DNA from: Sphingobacteriales bacterium 39-19
Lineage (GTDB): Bacteria; Bacteroidota; Bacteroidia; Chitinophagales; Chitinophagaceae
DNA: 64,000 nt
Direction: 5' to 3'
Assembly: GCA_001898465.1 (NCBI GenBank)
Contig: MKTX01000013.1
Span: forward strand, 5,001-69,000
Both the position numbers and the translations under genes were made by a program. The notes beneath the pieces are model-generated. The model did no database searches. It saw only the letters and a program-made list of their open reading frames with translations, and was not told the DNA's origin. Below, piece after piece: positions 44,064 to 53,648 of this stretch (the stretch's first letter is position 1; every line of letters starts with the position of its first letter).

Positions 44064-44200
44064 TACATAAGACTACAATAGCTTTATAATAGTTGCTTCT
44101 GTTGTAAAATTTATTGTGAAAAAAATGCTAAAGAGAATACCGATGATAAGCAGCAAAAATACCGTAAGCATCTAAGGCTTATAAATGCCGGGTGGGGGGC

Positions 44201-44262
44201 AAAAAAAAGGGGCCGTGATAGAAATCTCAGCCCGTTTTAATCCAATATCCTATGAAAAACCA
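44201..44262 (-). terminator. Copy 2 of the repeat; probable lysC terminator
   Basis: Minus strand: hairpin GGGC-TGAGATTTCTATCACG-GCCC followed by TTTTTTTT, 50 bp after the lysC stop. The conserved flank TCATAGGATATTGGATT upstream of the hairpin is shared with copy 1, which an ordinary terminator would not need. Confidence 0.65.
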
Positions 44263-44312
44263 AATTAAAAACGGCTGGGGTCTATCGTTTATTGTATCAA
44301 CCTAAAAATAAT

Positions 44313-45629
44313 TTAAAAAAATAAGCTGCTATGCAAAGCCCGTAAGGCCTGTACTTTGTAAGCCTGGGGTATTAATAATGATATATTATGGCTGCTTCCG
44401 CCATAACTTATCATACGAACGGGTACCGTGGAAGTAGCCTGGAACACCCGGCTCAATATATTTTCGGTAATATTGATTTCATTTCCCACAATAGAAACTA
44501 TCGTTTGGTCCCGGTCAATTTTTACCCGGCCATAGGTTTCCAGTTCACTTACAATCTCTTTTAAGAAACTATCATTATCAATGGTAACAGATACGGCCAC
44601 TTCAGATGTGGTGATCATATCGATAGAAGTACGGTATTTTTCAAAAACCTCAAACACTTTTCTTAAAAAACCATAGGCGAGCAGCATACGGCTACTAATA
44701 ATTTTTATGGCGGTAATATTATCTTTTGCAGCAATTGCCTTTGCCCCTTCGCTACCGGCATCGGCCGTAATAAGGGTACCCTTTGCTAAAGGCTCCATCG
44801 TATTGAGCAGTTTCACGGCTACATTATGTGCCTGTGCCGGCCAGATAGATGCCGGGTGTAATATTTTTGCACCGAAATAAGCCAGTTCTGCCGCTTCATT
44901 AAAACTCAACTGCTCTACGGGTTTTGTGTTTTCTACAATGCGGGGGTCATTATTATGCATCCCGTCAATATCTGTCCAGATTTCGCAAACCGATGCCTGC
45001 AAAACGGCTGCCATTAAAGAAGCGCTATAATCACTTCCACCCCTTTTTAAATTGTCCACTTCTCCCCTTGCATTTCTTGTAATATACCCCTGTGTAACAA
45101 ATACATTCATATCGGGGTACTGATCCAGCAGTTGATTTAATTTTAATTTGATGGTAGCCAATTGGGGTTCATCAAACTTATCGAGCATCATAAACTCAAG
45201 AGCAGGTAATAGTTTATGTGCAATTTGGTTTTCTTCTAAATACAGGCTAAAGAGTTTGGTACTGAGTAGTTCTCCCTGCGCCAGGATATCTTTATGAAGC
45301 GCTTCGCTGAATGAAATGCGTAAAATAATCTCTAAAAATTCAAAATGTTCTTCTACCTGTTTACGGGCCTTTTCTATAAAACCAGGCTTTTCCATTAGCT
45401 CATCAATAAATTGATAATAATGATCCTGGAGTTCTTTAATACGGGTTAAAGCCAGTTGCCGGTTATTATTAGATATCAGGTTACTGATTGAAACGAGTGC
45501 ATTGGTAGTGCCACTTAAAGCAGACAGCACTACAATTTTCTTCTCATTATCTGCCATTACTAAATTGGCCACTTGTTTCATACGCTCCGGCTTGCCCACA
45601 CTGGTGCCGCCAAATTTCATCACTTTCAT
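44313..45629 (-). CDS. lysC: Aspartate kinase
   Basis: A 438-residue monofunctional aspartokinase, the first step towards lysine, threonine and methionine. The kinase domain is marked by MKVMKFGGTSVG, NLKRGGSDYSASLMAA and EIWTDIDGMHNNDPR. C-terminal ACT-type regulatory region from about residue 295 (ITAIKIISSRMLLAYGFLRK, then VSVTIDNDSF and IVSIVGNEIN) suggests feedback control by amino acids. It stands alone between queA and the Ldh-type gene, with lysA 24 kb away. Confidence 0.96.
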   Translation of the reverse strand: MKVMKFGGTSVGKPERMKQVANLVMADNEKKIVVLSALSGTTNALVSISNLISNNNRQLALTRIKELQDHYYQFIDELMEKPGFIEKARKQVEEHFEFLEIILRISFSEALHKDILAQGELLSTKLFSLYLEENQIAHKLLPALEFMMLDKFDEPQLATIKLKLNQLLDQYPDMNVFVTQGYITRNARGEVDNLKRGGSDYSASLMAAVLQASVCEIWTDIDGMHNNDPRIVENTKPVEQLSFNEAAELAYFGAKILHPASIWPAQAHNVAVKLLNTMEPLAKGTLITADAGSEGAKAIAAKDNITAIKIISSRMLLAYGFLRKVFEVFEKYRTSIDMITTSEVAVSVTIDNDSFLKEIVSELETYGRVKIDRDQTIVSIVGNEINITENILSRVFQATSTVPVRMISYGGSSHNISLLIPQAYKVQALRALHSSLFF

Positions 45630-45702
45630 ATCCTGTTTTTTGGGGAATGCAAAAGTAGATAATTCCCTGATAGGAGGTATGGCTTATTGAAATACAAAAA
45701 AG

Positions 45703-46791
45703 TTAAATAGGTGCAGGAATTTCTAATGAAAATTTTTCGGCCAGTTGGGTTAAATCATCCACTACTGCTTTCAACAAGGGAATCCCTGCCCGGCTTCGAT
45801 GTGCTTCCATCAGCCTTTCGGGTTCCCCGGGTACGATCACTTCTTTATGGCCGGTAGTAGTTTTTGCCTCTTTAAATCGTTTGATCCATTGATCCATATC
45901 TTTTTTAAATTCATTTGCAGCCCGAAAAGCATCAATACGCATGGCTCCCAGGAAGTGGCCGATCCCTTTGCCTGGCATATTTTGAGGCATGGCAATATAA
46001 GCCGGGAAGGGAGGAACCCAGGGGCCATAATTGGCGCCGCTTAAAATAGCAGAAAAAATATCTACGATACTACCCAGCATATAACCCTTATGGCTACCAT
46101 GCACTTTATCGCCCCCCAATGGCAATAAGGCGCCCCCTTCTTTTAATGCACTGGCATTTTGTGTAGGTTTTCCATTTTCATCCTGCAACCATCCCGATGG
46201 GCTATCTTCCTGTAAACGTTGCAGTATTTCAAGTTTTCCGTTAGAGGCAGTAGTGGTTGCAAAGTCGGCAACAAAGGGAGGATAATTGCCGGCCGGTATA
46301 GCTACGGCAATGGGGTTTGTACCCAGGAGACGTTCATTTGCATACGTGGGTGCTACTAAAGCCGAGGCATTGGTCATGGCGATACCGATCATATCTTTTT
46401 CTACTGCCATCAGGGCATGGTAGCCCGCAATGCCAAAATGATTGCTATTTTGTACGCTTACCCAACCGGTACCCACTGCTGCGGCTTTTTCAATGGCAAC
46501 CTGCATGGCATAAGGAGCCGATACAAGTCCCAATGCCTGGTCAGCATCCAGCACAGCCGTAGATGGAGTTTGATGAAGAATAGAAAAATGAGGACTGGCA
46601 TTTACTCTCTTTTTCTCCCAAAGCCTTACATAACCGATTAAACGGGCAATACCGTGGCTGTCAACCCCTCTCAAATCTGCCGACAACAAAGTATGGGTAG
46701 CTGTTGTAGCATCGGCTTCATTACAGCCCATTTTTAAAAAAACGGAGCTGGCAAACGTATATAGTTGTTGGTAGGTATACAAATATTCCAT
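45703..46791 (-). CDS. Ldh family oxidoreductase (malate/L-lactate dehydrogenase type)
   Basis: A 362-residue NAD(P)-dependent 2-hydroxyacid dehydrogenase of the MDH/LDH2 family. Family motifs: LLSADLRGVDSHGIARL, VSVQNSNHFGIAGYHALMA with the catalytic His, GTNPIAVAIPAG, and the late KGYMLGSIVDIFSAILSGA. The substrate could be malate, ureidoglycolate, sulfolactate or a related acid and cannot be decided here. ATG 46791 (MEYLYTYQ) is preferred to a TTG two codons earlier. Confidence 0.92.
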   Translation of the reverse strand: MEYLYTYQQLYTFASSVFLKMGCNEADATTATHTLLSADLRGVDSHGIARLIGYVRLWEKKRVNASPHFSILHQTPSTAVLDADQALGLVSAPYAMQVAIEKAAAVGTGWVSVQNSNHFGIAGYHALMAVEKDMIGIAMTNASALVAPTYANERLLGTNPIAVAIPAGNYPPFVADFATTTASNGKLEILQRLQEDSPSGWLQDENGKPTQNASALKEGGALLPLGGDKVHGSHKGYMLGSIVDIFSAILSGANYGPWVPPFPAYIAMPQNMPGKGIGHFLGAMRIDAFRAANEFKKDMDQWIKRFKEAKTTTGHKEVIVPGEPERLMEAHRSRAGIPLLKAVVDDLTQLAEKFSLEIPAPI

Positions 46792-47213
46792 AAGCAAAGA
46801 TAATTAAGTAAGCTTTTAATTGTTTTGCTCATACTTGTTGCTCATGAAGGGACGGTTTATTTTACCAAATCCTCTCCACCCCCAGGATGCCGGGTTATTC
46901 CCAGTAAGGAGATGCTATAATCAACAGATGCTGAAACGAAAGCTTTTTTAGGACAGGCTGGTAAACTCAATATAGACAATGTTGACTTTTATGTACAATG
47001 ACATGTAAGGGTAACCAATATCCACAAATGAGTCCACGCCGAAAAAATAAAACTTTGAATAGCATCACAAAATATCCCTTGACGCATATTTGCTTGAATA
47101 CCCGGCAAACCACACAGAAAGATTATAGTAAGAGAAAAGTATTATTTTTGAAAACAGGTTACAGGAGAAACCTTTTGATTTAAAAGCTTCATCACATTTA
47201 AATTATTTAATTT
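46792..47213. other. Intergenic stretch with a possible gene remnant
   Basis: No intact gene. From 46921 to the TGA at 47001 a plus-strand frame reads TDAETKAFLGQAGKLNIDN then VDFYV, with protein-like composition, directly after an in-frame TAA that follows ATG-CTA at 46912. It may be the tail of a decayed gene. A TATTTTTG sequence at 47143-47150 could be the -7 element of the zinc-peptidase gene. Confidence 0.3.
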
Positions 47214-48062
47214 ATGCTTTGGCAAGGAAGAAGAGAAAGTGACAATGTAGAAGACCGCAGGGGTAGTGGCGGACAAATAGCCATTGGCGGTGGTATCATT
47301 GGCGTTATTTTTTTATTGGTGAATTATTTCTTAACCGGTGACCCGGCTGCCTTGCAACAATTACCCCAGGCAGGAGCGCCCCAGGAAACAAGATCTTTAT
47401 CCCCGGCAGAAAAAGCAAGAGAAGATAACCGGGCTTCCTTTGTAAAAGTGGTGTTGGCAGATACGGAAGATGTGTGGTCAAAAATATTTTCGGAGCACAA
47501 TGAAAAATACCAGCCGCCTACCCTTATCCTGTTTAGCGGGGCTACACAAAGCGCCTGTGGCACGGCCAGTTCGGCCAGTGGCCCTTTTTACTGCCCGGGT
47601 GATAATGACCTGTATATTGACCTTGCCTTTGCAGATGAATTACAACAGCGTTTTGGGGCAAAAGGTGATTTTGCCATGGCTTATGTTGTTGCCCATGAAG
47701 TGGGGCATCATATTCAATTCCTAATGGGTACTACTCAAAAAATGGATCAAATAAGAAGACGGGTAGATGAAGTTACTTATAACAAATACAGTGTGGCTTT
47801 GGAACTACAGGCTGATTTTTATGCAGGCGTGTGGGCCCACTACGATCAAAAAATGAAAAACGTAATACAGCCCCAGGATATAGAACAGGCTTTACAGGCA
47901 GCATCTGCCGTGGGAGATGATAATATACAGGAAAGAACACAGGGGTATGTAGTGCCCGAAGGTTTTACGCATGGTACATCTGCCCAACGAATGTATTGGT
48001 TTAAGCGAGGCTATGAAACGGGTGATATAAACCAGGGGAATACTTTTGCAGGAATTAATTAA
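47214..48062 (+). CDS. Neutral zinc metallopeptidase (YpfJ/KPN_02809 type)
   Basis: A 282-residue membrane-anchored protein. After a Gly-rich N-terminus one hydrophobic helix (about 25-42) anchors it; the zinc motif VAHEVGHHIQ has HEVGH at 161-165. The second zinc region is ELQADFYAGVWAHY. ACGTASSASGPFYCPGDNDLY ahead of the motif is typical of the family (written here in part as known pattern). The physiological role of the family is unclear. It has its own leader and converges on the VWA gene. Confidence 0.92.
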   Translation: MLWQGRRESDNVEDRRGSGGQIAIGGGIIGVIFLLVNYFLTGDPAALQQLPQAGAPQETRSLSPAEKAREDNRASFVKVVLADTEDVWSKIFSEHNEKYQPPTLILFSGATQSACGTASSASGPFYCPGDNDLYIDLAFADELQQRFGAKGDFAMAYVVAHEVGHHIQFLMGTTQKMDQIRRRVDEVTYNKYSVALELQADFYAGVWAHYDQKMKNVIQPQDIEQALQAASAVGDDNIQERTQGYVVPEGFTHGTSAQRMYWFKRGYETGDINQGNTFAGIN

Positions 48063-48084
48063 ATAAGGGCTGATGCAGTTTCAA

Positions 48085-49854
48085 TCAATTTGCAGCTTTT
48101 CTTCTTCCTTTTTTACGGGCCGGTAACTTATCACTGTAAATCATTTCAGCATTTAAAACCTGCTTTACAAACTGTTGTTGTAAGAAATCACTTTCATTGG
48201 CAGATGATTGGGCGATTGCTTTGATAAGAGGCCAATTGGCCTGATGAATATAAACAGAATTTCGAAGTGTAAGGCCAAACATGGCAACCGCAGAGGCAAA
48301 TTTTAATTCTTTATCTATATCATCAATCGGCTTATAATTATCGATAGCCGTATAACGCAGCATATGGCTAAGGGTATCATTCCCGCAATTATACTTTAGT
48401 TTTATGCTGGCAATAATATTCCCGGTATTCAATTTAGCCGTATCGGCCGGTAATATTTCAAATATAGCCAGTGTACTATTTCCACTGCCAATATCGCCTC
48501 CCTCCAGTTCACTTTTATCATCGGCAATGGCATCCCGGCGGTTATCAAAACCAATTAACCGGTATTCTTTTACGGCAGCCGGGTTAAATTCTAACTGCAT
48601 GCTTACATCATCAGCTACGCCATACATGGTTTGGGTAAGTTCTTTTACCAATACTTTCTGCGCTTCATTAATATCATCCAGGTAAGCATAATTTCCATTT
48701 CCTTTTTTGGCTAATGCCTGCAATTTTGAATCTTTAAAATTTCCCATGCCCACTCCCAGGCAAGTTAAATACACACCCGATTGTTTCTTTTTTGTAATAA
48801 GTTCTTCCAAATCTTTTTCTGAAGTTTCTCCTACATTAAAATCACCATCGGTTGCCAAAATAACCCTATTGGTTCCCCCCTCTATAAATGTTTTCTCAGC
48901 CACTGTATAAGCAGCCCGTATGGCTGATTCTCCCGGAGTATCACCGGAAGCTTCCAGTTCTTCAATGGATTGTATGATCTTTTCTTTATCAGCGCCCGAA
49001 GTAGGATCCAGCCAGATACCCACCGAGCCTCCATAAATTACAATGGACACTTTATCGACGGGGCGTAAATTTTTTACAAATAATTGAAAAGCTGCTTTTA
49101 GTAAGGGCAGGCGATTGGGCATATCCATACTACCGGATACATCAATTAAAAAAACAAAATTGCCGGGGGCTGTCTTACCCAGATCCAGTTTTTTGGCACT
49201 CACATTTACAAATAACAAATTCTTATTCGCATTCCAGGGGCATGAGCTAAGCTGGCTTTCTATTCTAAACACATTGCCAGGGGCCGGCTCCTTATACTGC
49301 AGGTTGAAATAATTTATGAGTTCTTCTACACGAACGGCATCTACCGGTACTTTACTTTTCATATTCAGGAAGCGGCGAACATTACTATACGATGCTTTAT
49401 TTACATTTAATGAAAAAGATGTATTGGGATAATCTTTTACCAGTACATTTTCATTTTCTGCCAGTTGAAAATAAGTTTCATTATCAAAATGGGCATATAA
49501 ACGGCCATCTCTTTTTTTATTTTCGGTAAGCGACGATAGTTTAGGAGCCGACTTATTGTTGCCGGCAGCCGAGGGTTTCATTTGCAAGGCCACTGGCCGC
49601 ATGGCATTTACTACTATTTTTTCTGTATTGAACCCATCCCGGCTTAACGTAACCGTATCGGTAATATGGGTAATTGGAAATCCAAAACTCCCGGATGCAT
49701 CGGTGATATAAAATATCCTGGCCGAATGAAGAAAGATTTTAGTATTGGGCAAAAGGTTCCCTTTATTATCTTTCACTTCACCACGCAGGTAATACTGGCC
49801 ATACACAAGCTGGGCCATGCACATAAAAAAAAGGTATAGTAGAAACTTATTCAA
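48085..49854 (-). CDS. VWA domain protein with CarboxypepD_reg-like N-terminus (YfbK type)
   Basis: A 589-residue exported protein. Signal peptide ending in VYGQ, a CarboxypepD_reg-like domain (about 20-95), a von Willebrand-type N-terminal segment (YFQLAENENVLVKDYPNTSF), a VWA domain with the metal-binding MIDAS motif FVFLIDVSGSMD, and a C-terminal DUF3520-like part. Such proteins sit at the cell surface or periplasm; the role is unknown. The start is TTG, since an in-frame TAG lies just upstream. Confidence 0.9.
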   Translation of the reverse strand: MNKFLLYLFFMCMAQLVYGQYYLRGEVKDNKGNLLPNTKIFLHSARIFYITDASGSFGFPITHITDTVTLSRDGFNTEKIVVNAMRPVALQMKPSAAGNNKSAPKLSSLTENKKRDGRLYAHFDNETYFQLAENENVLVKDYPNTSFSLNVNKASYSNVRRFLNMKSKVPVDAVRVEELINYFNLQYKEPAPGNVFRIESQLSSCPWNANKNLLFVNVSAKKLDLGKTAPGNFVFLIDVSGSMDMPNRLPLLKAAFQLFVKNLRPVDKVSIVIYGGSVGIWLDPTSGADKEKIIQSIEELEASGDTPGESAIRAAYTVAEKTFIEGGTNRVILATDGDFNVGETSEKDLEELITKKKQSGVYLTCLGVGMGNFKDSKLQALAKKGNGNYAYLDDINEAQKVLVKELTQTMYGVADDVSMQLEFNPAAVKEYRLIGFDNRRDAIADDKSELEGGDIGSGNSTLAIFEILPADTAKLNTGNIIASIKLKYNCGNDTLSHMLRYTAIDNYKPIDDIDKELKFASAVAMFGLTLRNSVYIHQANWPLIKAIAQSSANESDFLQQQFVKQVLNAEMIYSDKLPARKKGRRKAAN

Positions 49855-49899
49855 CTAAAGTAAATTTTTGGCGGAAACTTAGGGTAGTACCACCTGCCC

Positions 49900-50436
49900 T
49901 TATTCAACGAGCTGGTAAATCTCTTTTAGATTTCTTGCCAGCCCGTCAAAGTCTAATCCATAACCCAGTAAAAATTTATTAGGTACATTAAATCCTAAAT
50001 AATCAATACGAATGTCATGAACAAGCGCTTCTGGTTTATGCAATAAAGCTGCAATTTTTAAAGATGCCGGTTGTTGATTGATTAACTGAGGTAAAAATTC
50101 GTGTAAGGTTTTACCGGTATCTACAATATCTTCTAAAATAATTACGTGTTTGTCTTTTAATGATTCATCCAGGCCAATAGAGGTAACTACATTGCCAGTG
50201 CTTTTGGTTCCTTTATAAGAAGCTAATTTTATAAAATTAATTTCGGCTTCAATTTCAATAAGCTTAAACAGGTCGCTGGCAAACATAAAAGAGCCATTTA
50301 AAATGGCAATGAACAATGGCCGCTTGCCTTTATAATCCCGGTTTATTTCATTGGCAATACGCTGTACCTGCTTTTGAATTTCCGATGCATCCAGGTAAGG
50401 GACAAAATCTTTATTGTTTACTGTAATTACAGGCAT
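49900..50436 (-). CDS. hpt: Hypoxanthine phosphoribosyltransferase
   Basis: A 178-residue purine salvage enzyme that makes IMP and GMP from hypoxanthine and guanine with PRPP. The PRPP-binding loop VIILEDIVDTGKTL is at mid-protein, preceded by IAILNGSFMFASDLFKLIE, and followed by DYLGFNVPNKFLLGYGLDFD. Length is typical. It is the last gene of a compact minus-strand run (symporter, O-methyltransferase, glucosaminidase, hpt). Confidence 0.95.
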   Translation of the reverse strand: MPVITVNNKDFVPYLDASEIQKQVQRIANEINRDYKGKRPLFIAILNGSFMFASDLFKLIEIEAEINFIKLASYKGTKSTGNVVTSIGLDESLKDKHVIILEDIVDTGKTLHEFLPQLINQQPASLKIAALLHKPEALVHDIRIDYLGFNVPNKFLLGYGLDFDGLARNLKEIYQLVE

Positions 50437-50456
50437 AGAAGTAAGTTAAATTATTT

Positions 50457-51455
50457 TTACCGAGCAGATGCGGTGGCGCTTGTAGCGATGGGTCTTAAAT
50501 ATATTTTTTGTCCTTTGCGTACATTCGATAGTTCGCTAAGGTTATTAAATTGTACCAGGGATTGTAATTGTACCCCAATATTCTGCGCTACATCCCGTAG
50601 AGATTCATCATGTAAAGAAATATAATAATCCCGGTTGCCCTGCCTTGCTTTTTTTTCTAAATAAATAATCTGGTCATCTTGTAAGAGGCCGTCATTTTTA
50701 AGATCATTAAACTCTAATAGTTTTGATAAAGGAATATTATTCCCTGATGCAAGCGCCAGCAGGGATGTTCCTTTGGTTGCAAAAATGGCTTTTAACCCAT
50801 TGAACTTTGTTTTACTAAGCGGCTTTTGAACCACGGGGAGGGGTTCCTGGGGGGTTGTTTCTATTTTATTATCTTCATTTTGTGCTGTAACAGGTATGGC
50901 GGCATCCGCAAAAAGCATGGGGCCGGCTTGGGTCATACTATCGTATTGCTGCAAATTATATTTTTCAATATTCGCAATCAATATGGCAGGGTAGCGGGGG
51001 TTTGTTGCATAACCGGCGGCTTTTAATCCATATGCCCATCCTTTATAATCAGTAGGGCTCAGCGAAAACAAATTGGAATACCTGCTGCTGTTTTTTAAAA
51101 AATCGCTATGGTCTTTATAACTATCTTCTGCAGATGCATATTTACGAAAGCATTCATTGGGTGCATCGTCTGTATGCGCTACCGATTCGCCCGTCCAGTT
51201 GCTTTTGCATTTAATACCAAAATGATTATTTGATTTTTTTACGAGGATGCTATTCCCGCATTCTGTTTCTAATAAGCCCTGGGCCAGGGTGATAGAGGCA
51301 GGAATACCGCTACGCTTCATTTCTTTTATAGCAAGCTGTTTATAAGTATCTATATATTGCAGGGGGGTAAGCGTTTGGGCTTGTACAAAGCCATTGAACA
51401 TACAGCCCATTAGTGCTATACATAAAATTTTCATGAATGAATATCTTTTAATCAT
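50457..51455 (-). CDS. Glucosaminidase with two LysM domains
   Basis: A 332-residue exported peptidoglycan hydrolase. Signal peptide ending in VQAQ. Glucosaminidase (FlgJ/LytG-type) domain at about 30-170, with IPASITLAQGLLETECGNSI and NNHFGIKCKSNWTG. Then a linker and two LysM-type segments (FATKGTSLLALASGNNIPLS and the C-terminal HDESLRDVAQNIGVQLQSLV). It cleaves the glycan backbone during growth or division. An internal ATG at 51434 is an alternative start. Confidence 0.92.
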   Translation of the reverse strand: MIKRYSFMKILCIALMGCMFNGFVQAQTLTPLQYIDTYKQLAIKEMKRSGIPASITLAQGLLETECGNSILVKKSNNHFGIKCKSNWTGESVAHTDDAPNECFRKYASAEDSYKDHSDFLKNSSRYSNLFSLSPTDYKGWAYGLKAAGYATNPRYPAILIANIEKYNLQQYDSMTQAGPMLFADAAIPVTAQNEDNKIETTPQEPLPVVQKPLSKTKFNGLKAIFATKGTSLLALASGNNIPLSKLLEFNDLKNDGLLQDDQIIYLEKKARQGNRDYYISLHDESLRDVAQNIGVQLQSLVQFNNLSELSNVRKGQKIYLRPIATSATASAR

Positions 51456-52100
51456 TTATAATTTTCTTATCAGCATGAATCCATCCCGCAAGGTTACAAT
51501 TACCTGTTCTACCCTATCATCATTGGCCACATGACGATTAAATGCATGTATGGCAATGGCATTTTTTCCGGTAAGCGGTTCATTTATTACCTGCCCGTGA
51601 AAAAGTACATTATCTGCAAGTATAAAACCGCCTTTTTTTAATTTTGGCAAAGTTAGCTCGTAATACTCAATATACCCCACTTTATCAGCATCAATAAATA
51701 CAAGGTCCCACTGCCGGTTTTCCTGTAATAACGAAATAATATCTAATGCATTGCCTCTATGCAATTGTATTTGCTGATCCAAGCCGGCTTTTTTAAAATT
51801 TGCTTCAGAAATACGGGCATCATTTTCTCTTAATTCAATGGTATGTAACTGCCCGCCTTTTTGTAAGCCGGCTGCCAGGCAAATGGCGCTAAACCCGGTA
51901 AAAGTACCTATTTCCAATACATACATGGGTTTTACCATGTGGCTGATCATACTTAAAAACAAGCCCTGTACATGCCCGCTTAACATATGGGGGTTTGCAT
52001 GTGTGGCAAAAGTTTCCGCTTCTATTTGTTGCAAAATAGCCGGTTGCGGAGAGGCAAAACCGGTAGCATAGCATTCTATTTTTTCATCAATAATATCCAT
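51456..52100 (-). CDS. Class I SAM-dependent O-methyltransferase
   Basis: A 214-residue methyltransferase of the catechol O-methyltransferase type. SAM-binding motif VLEIGTFTGFSAICLAAGL, the metal-binding DLVFIDADKVGYIEYY segment and GGFILADNVLFHG are in the family order. The acceptor is unknown. It sits 4 bp after the symporter gene and directly abuts the glucosaminidase gene. Confidence 0.93.
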   Translation of the reverse strand: MDIIDEKIECYATGFASPQPAILQQIEAETFATHANPHMLSGHVQGLFLSMISHMVKPMYVLEIGTFTGFSAICLAAGLQKGGQLHTIELRENDARISEANFKKAGLDQQIQLHRGNALDIISLLQENRQWDLVFIDADKVGYIEYYELTLPKLKKGGFILADNVLFHGQVINEPLTGKNAIAIHAFNRHVANDDRVEQVIVTLRDGFMLIRKL

Positions 52101-52104
52101 ACAA

Positions 52105-53574
52105 TTATACTTCCTGGTTATTTTTTTTAGAAATTATTAACAAACCGGTATAGGTTAATAAACCATTTACCACCAACAGTTCGGGGCCCATTTTAAAACC
52201 GGGTATAAAGAGTGGTGTTAATTTTTCAATTCCTAAACATATAAGCGGTGACGCAATACATATTAAAGGAACCCATTTATCTTGTACAGACCGGTGGGTT
52301 AAAATACCAAAAGTAAATAAACCTAATAAAGGCCCATAGGTATATGCCGCTAATTTTAAAATCACATCAATCATACTGGGATCATTTACCCAATGAAATA
52401 CCATAACAAATACCAGGAAGATAAACGCAACCGTAAGATGCACCCGTTGCCGGATTTTTTTTTGTTTTTTTTCATCCCAGCCGGGCCTTCTTTTGATCCC
52501 CAGGATATCAATACAGAACGATGAAGTTAATGCAGTAATAGCGCCATCAGCACTGGGAAATAAGGCAGAGATCAATGCGATGATAAATATTACCGATACT
52601 ATGGCGGGCATGTTATTTAATGCCAGCGCCGGAAACAGGTCATCGCCCTTCGCCATTACGCCCTGCTGTGCTCCATATAAGTGTAATAAACCACCCAGGA
52701 ATAAAAAGATAAATATTACAACCACCATAATAAAGGCAAGGCTTACCATATTTTTTTGAGAATCTTTTAATCGTTTTACAGAAATTGATTTTTGCATCAT
52801 TTCCTGGTCCAGCCCGGTCATGGTTATGGTGATAAAAGCGCCGGCCAAAATTTGTTTCACAAAAAATAATTTATCGGCAGGATCTGTAAAAAATATTTTT
52901 GAGTACGCTCCTTTTTCGCCCTGCTGCGTGGATAAGGCATGGATTGCATCTCCAAAACTAAGGCCCATGGTATGCAGGATGTAAATGATACAAACGATTA
53001 AGCCTGTAAGCATAAATGTGGTTTGTAAGGTATCCGTAAATACAATTGTTTTTACACCTCCTTCATAGGTATAGATAAGGATCATAATTAAAATAATGAG
53101 CGTAGTTGCCCAAAAAGGAATTCCCAGGTCAGACAAAATAATATCCTGCAATATTTTTACCACCAGGTAAAGCCTGGCTGTAGCGCCCAGTACACGGGAC
53201 AGGATAAAGAAAGCGGCCCCGGTCTTATACGATTTTATGCCCAGCCGGTTACCCAGGTATGTGTAAATAGAGGTGAGGTTCATTTTATAATACAGGGGTA
53301 ACAATACATACGCAATGGTAAGGTAACCGATAAAATAACCGATTACAATTTGAAAATAGGCAAACGAATTTGTGCCCACTGTGCCGGGTACACTTACAAA
53401 GGTTACACCCGACAAGGAAGTACCAATCATACCAAATGCAACCAGCATCCAGTTAGAATTTTTATTACCTATAAAAAAAGATTCATTGGTGGCATTTTTA
53501 CCGGTGTACCAGGCAACCAACATCAGCAATAAAAAATACCCGGCTACAAAGGAGAGTAAAACGAATGGAGACAT
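52105..53574 (-). CDS. Sodium:solute symporter (SSS family)
   Basis: A 489-residue inner-membrane transporter with about 13 membrane segments. NSNWMLVAFGMIGTSLSGVT and FVSVPGTVG near the N-terminus and GLDQEMMQKSISVKRLKDSQ in the middle fit the SSS family. It is a second, distant member relative to the gene at 32067-33701 and lacks that protein's soluble insertion. The substrate is unknown. It is the first gene of the run ending in hpt, and is divergent from the LOG gene with a 74 bp gap. Confidence 0.92.
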   Translation of the reverse strand: MSPFVLLSFVAGYFLLLMLVAWYTGKNATNESFFIGNKNSNWMLVAFGMIGTSLSGVTFVSVPGTVGTNSFAYFQIVIGYFIGYLTIAYVLLPLYYKMNLTSIYTYLGNRLGIKSYKTGAAFFILSRVLGATARLYLVVKILQDIILSDLGIPFWATTLIILIMILIYTYEGGVKTIVFTDTLQTTFMLTGLIVCIIYILHTMGLSFGDAIHALSTQQGEKGAYSKIFFTDPADKLFFVKQILAGAFITITMTGLDQEMMQKSISVKRLKDSQKNMVSLAFIMVVVIFIFLFLGGLLHLYGAQQGVMAKGDDLFPALALNNMPAIVSVIFIIALISALFPSADGAITALTSSFCIDILGIKRRPGWDEKKQKKIRQRVHLTVAFIFLVFVMVFHWVNDPSMIDVILKLAAYTYGPLLGLFTFGILTHRSVQDKWVPLICIASPLICLGIEKLTPLFIPGFKMGPELLVVNGLLTYTGLLIISKKNNQEV

Positions 53575-53648
53575 GCAAATAATTTACAATAAAATAAGAT
53601 TGAAAATAGATAAAATCTTTGTGTCTTTGCAGAATAATATTTTAACAC

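Noticed and set aside
43855-44064. 69-codon minus-strand ORF after queA
   Set aside because: It overlaps the queA terminator and the repeat copy and has no coding character.
46998-47183. 61-codon ORF in the gap before the zinc peptidase
   Set aside because: Composition rich in Lys, Asn and Thr, as random AT-rich DNA gives; no start context or homology pattern.
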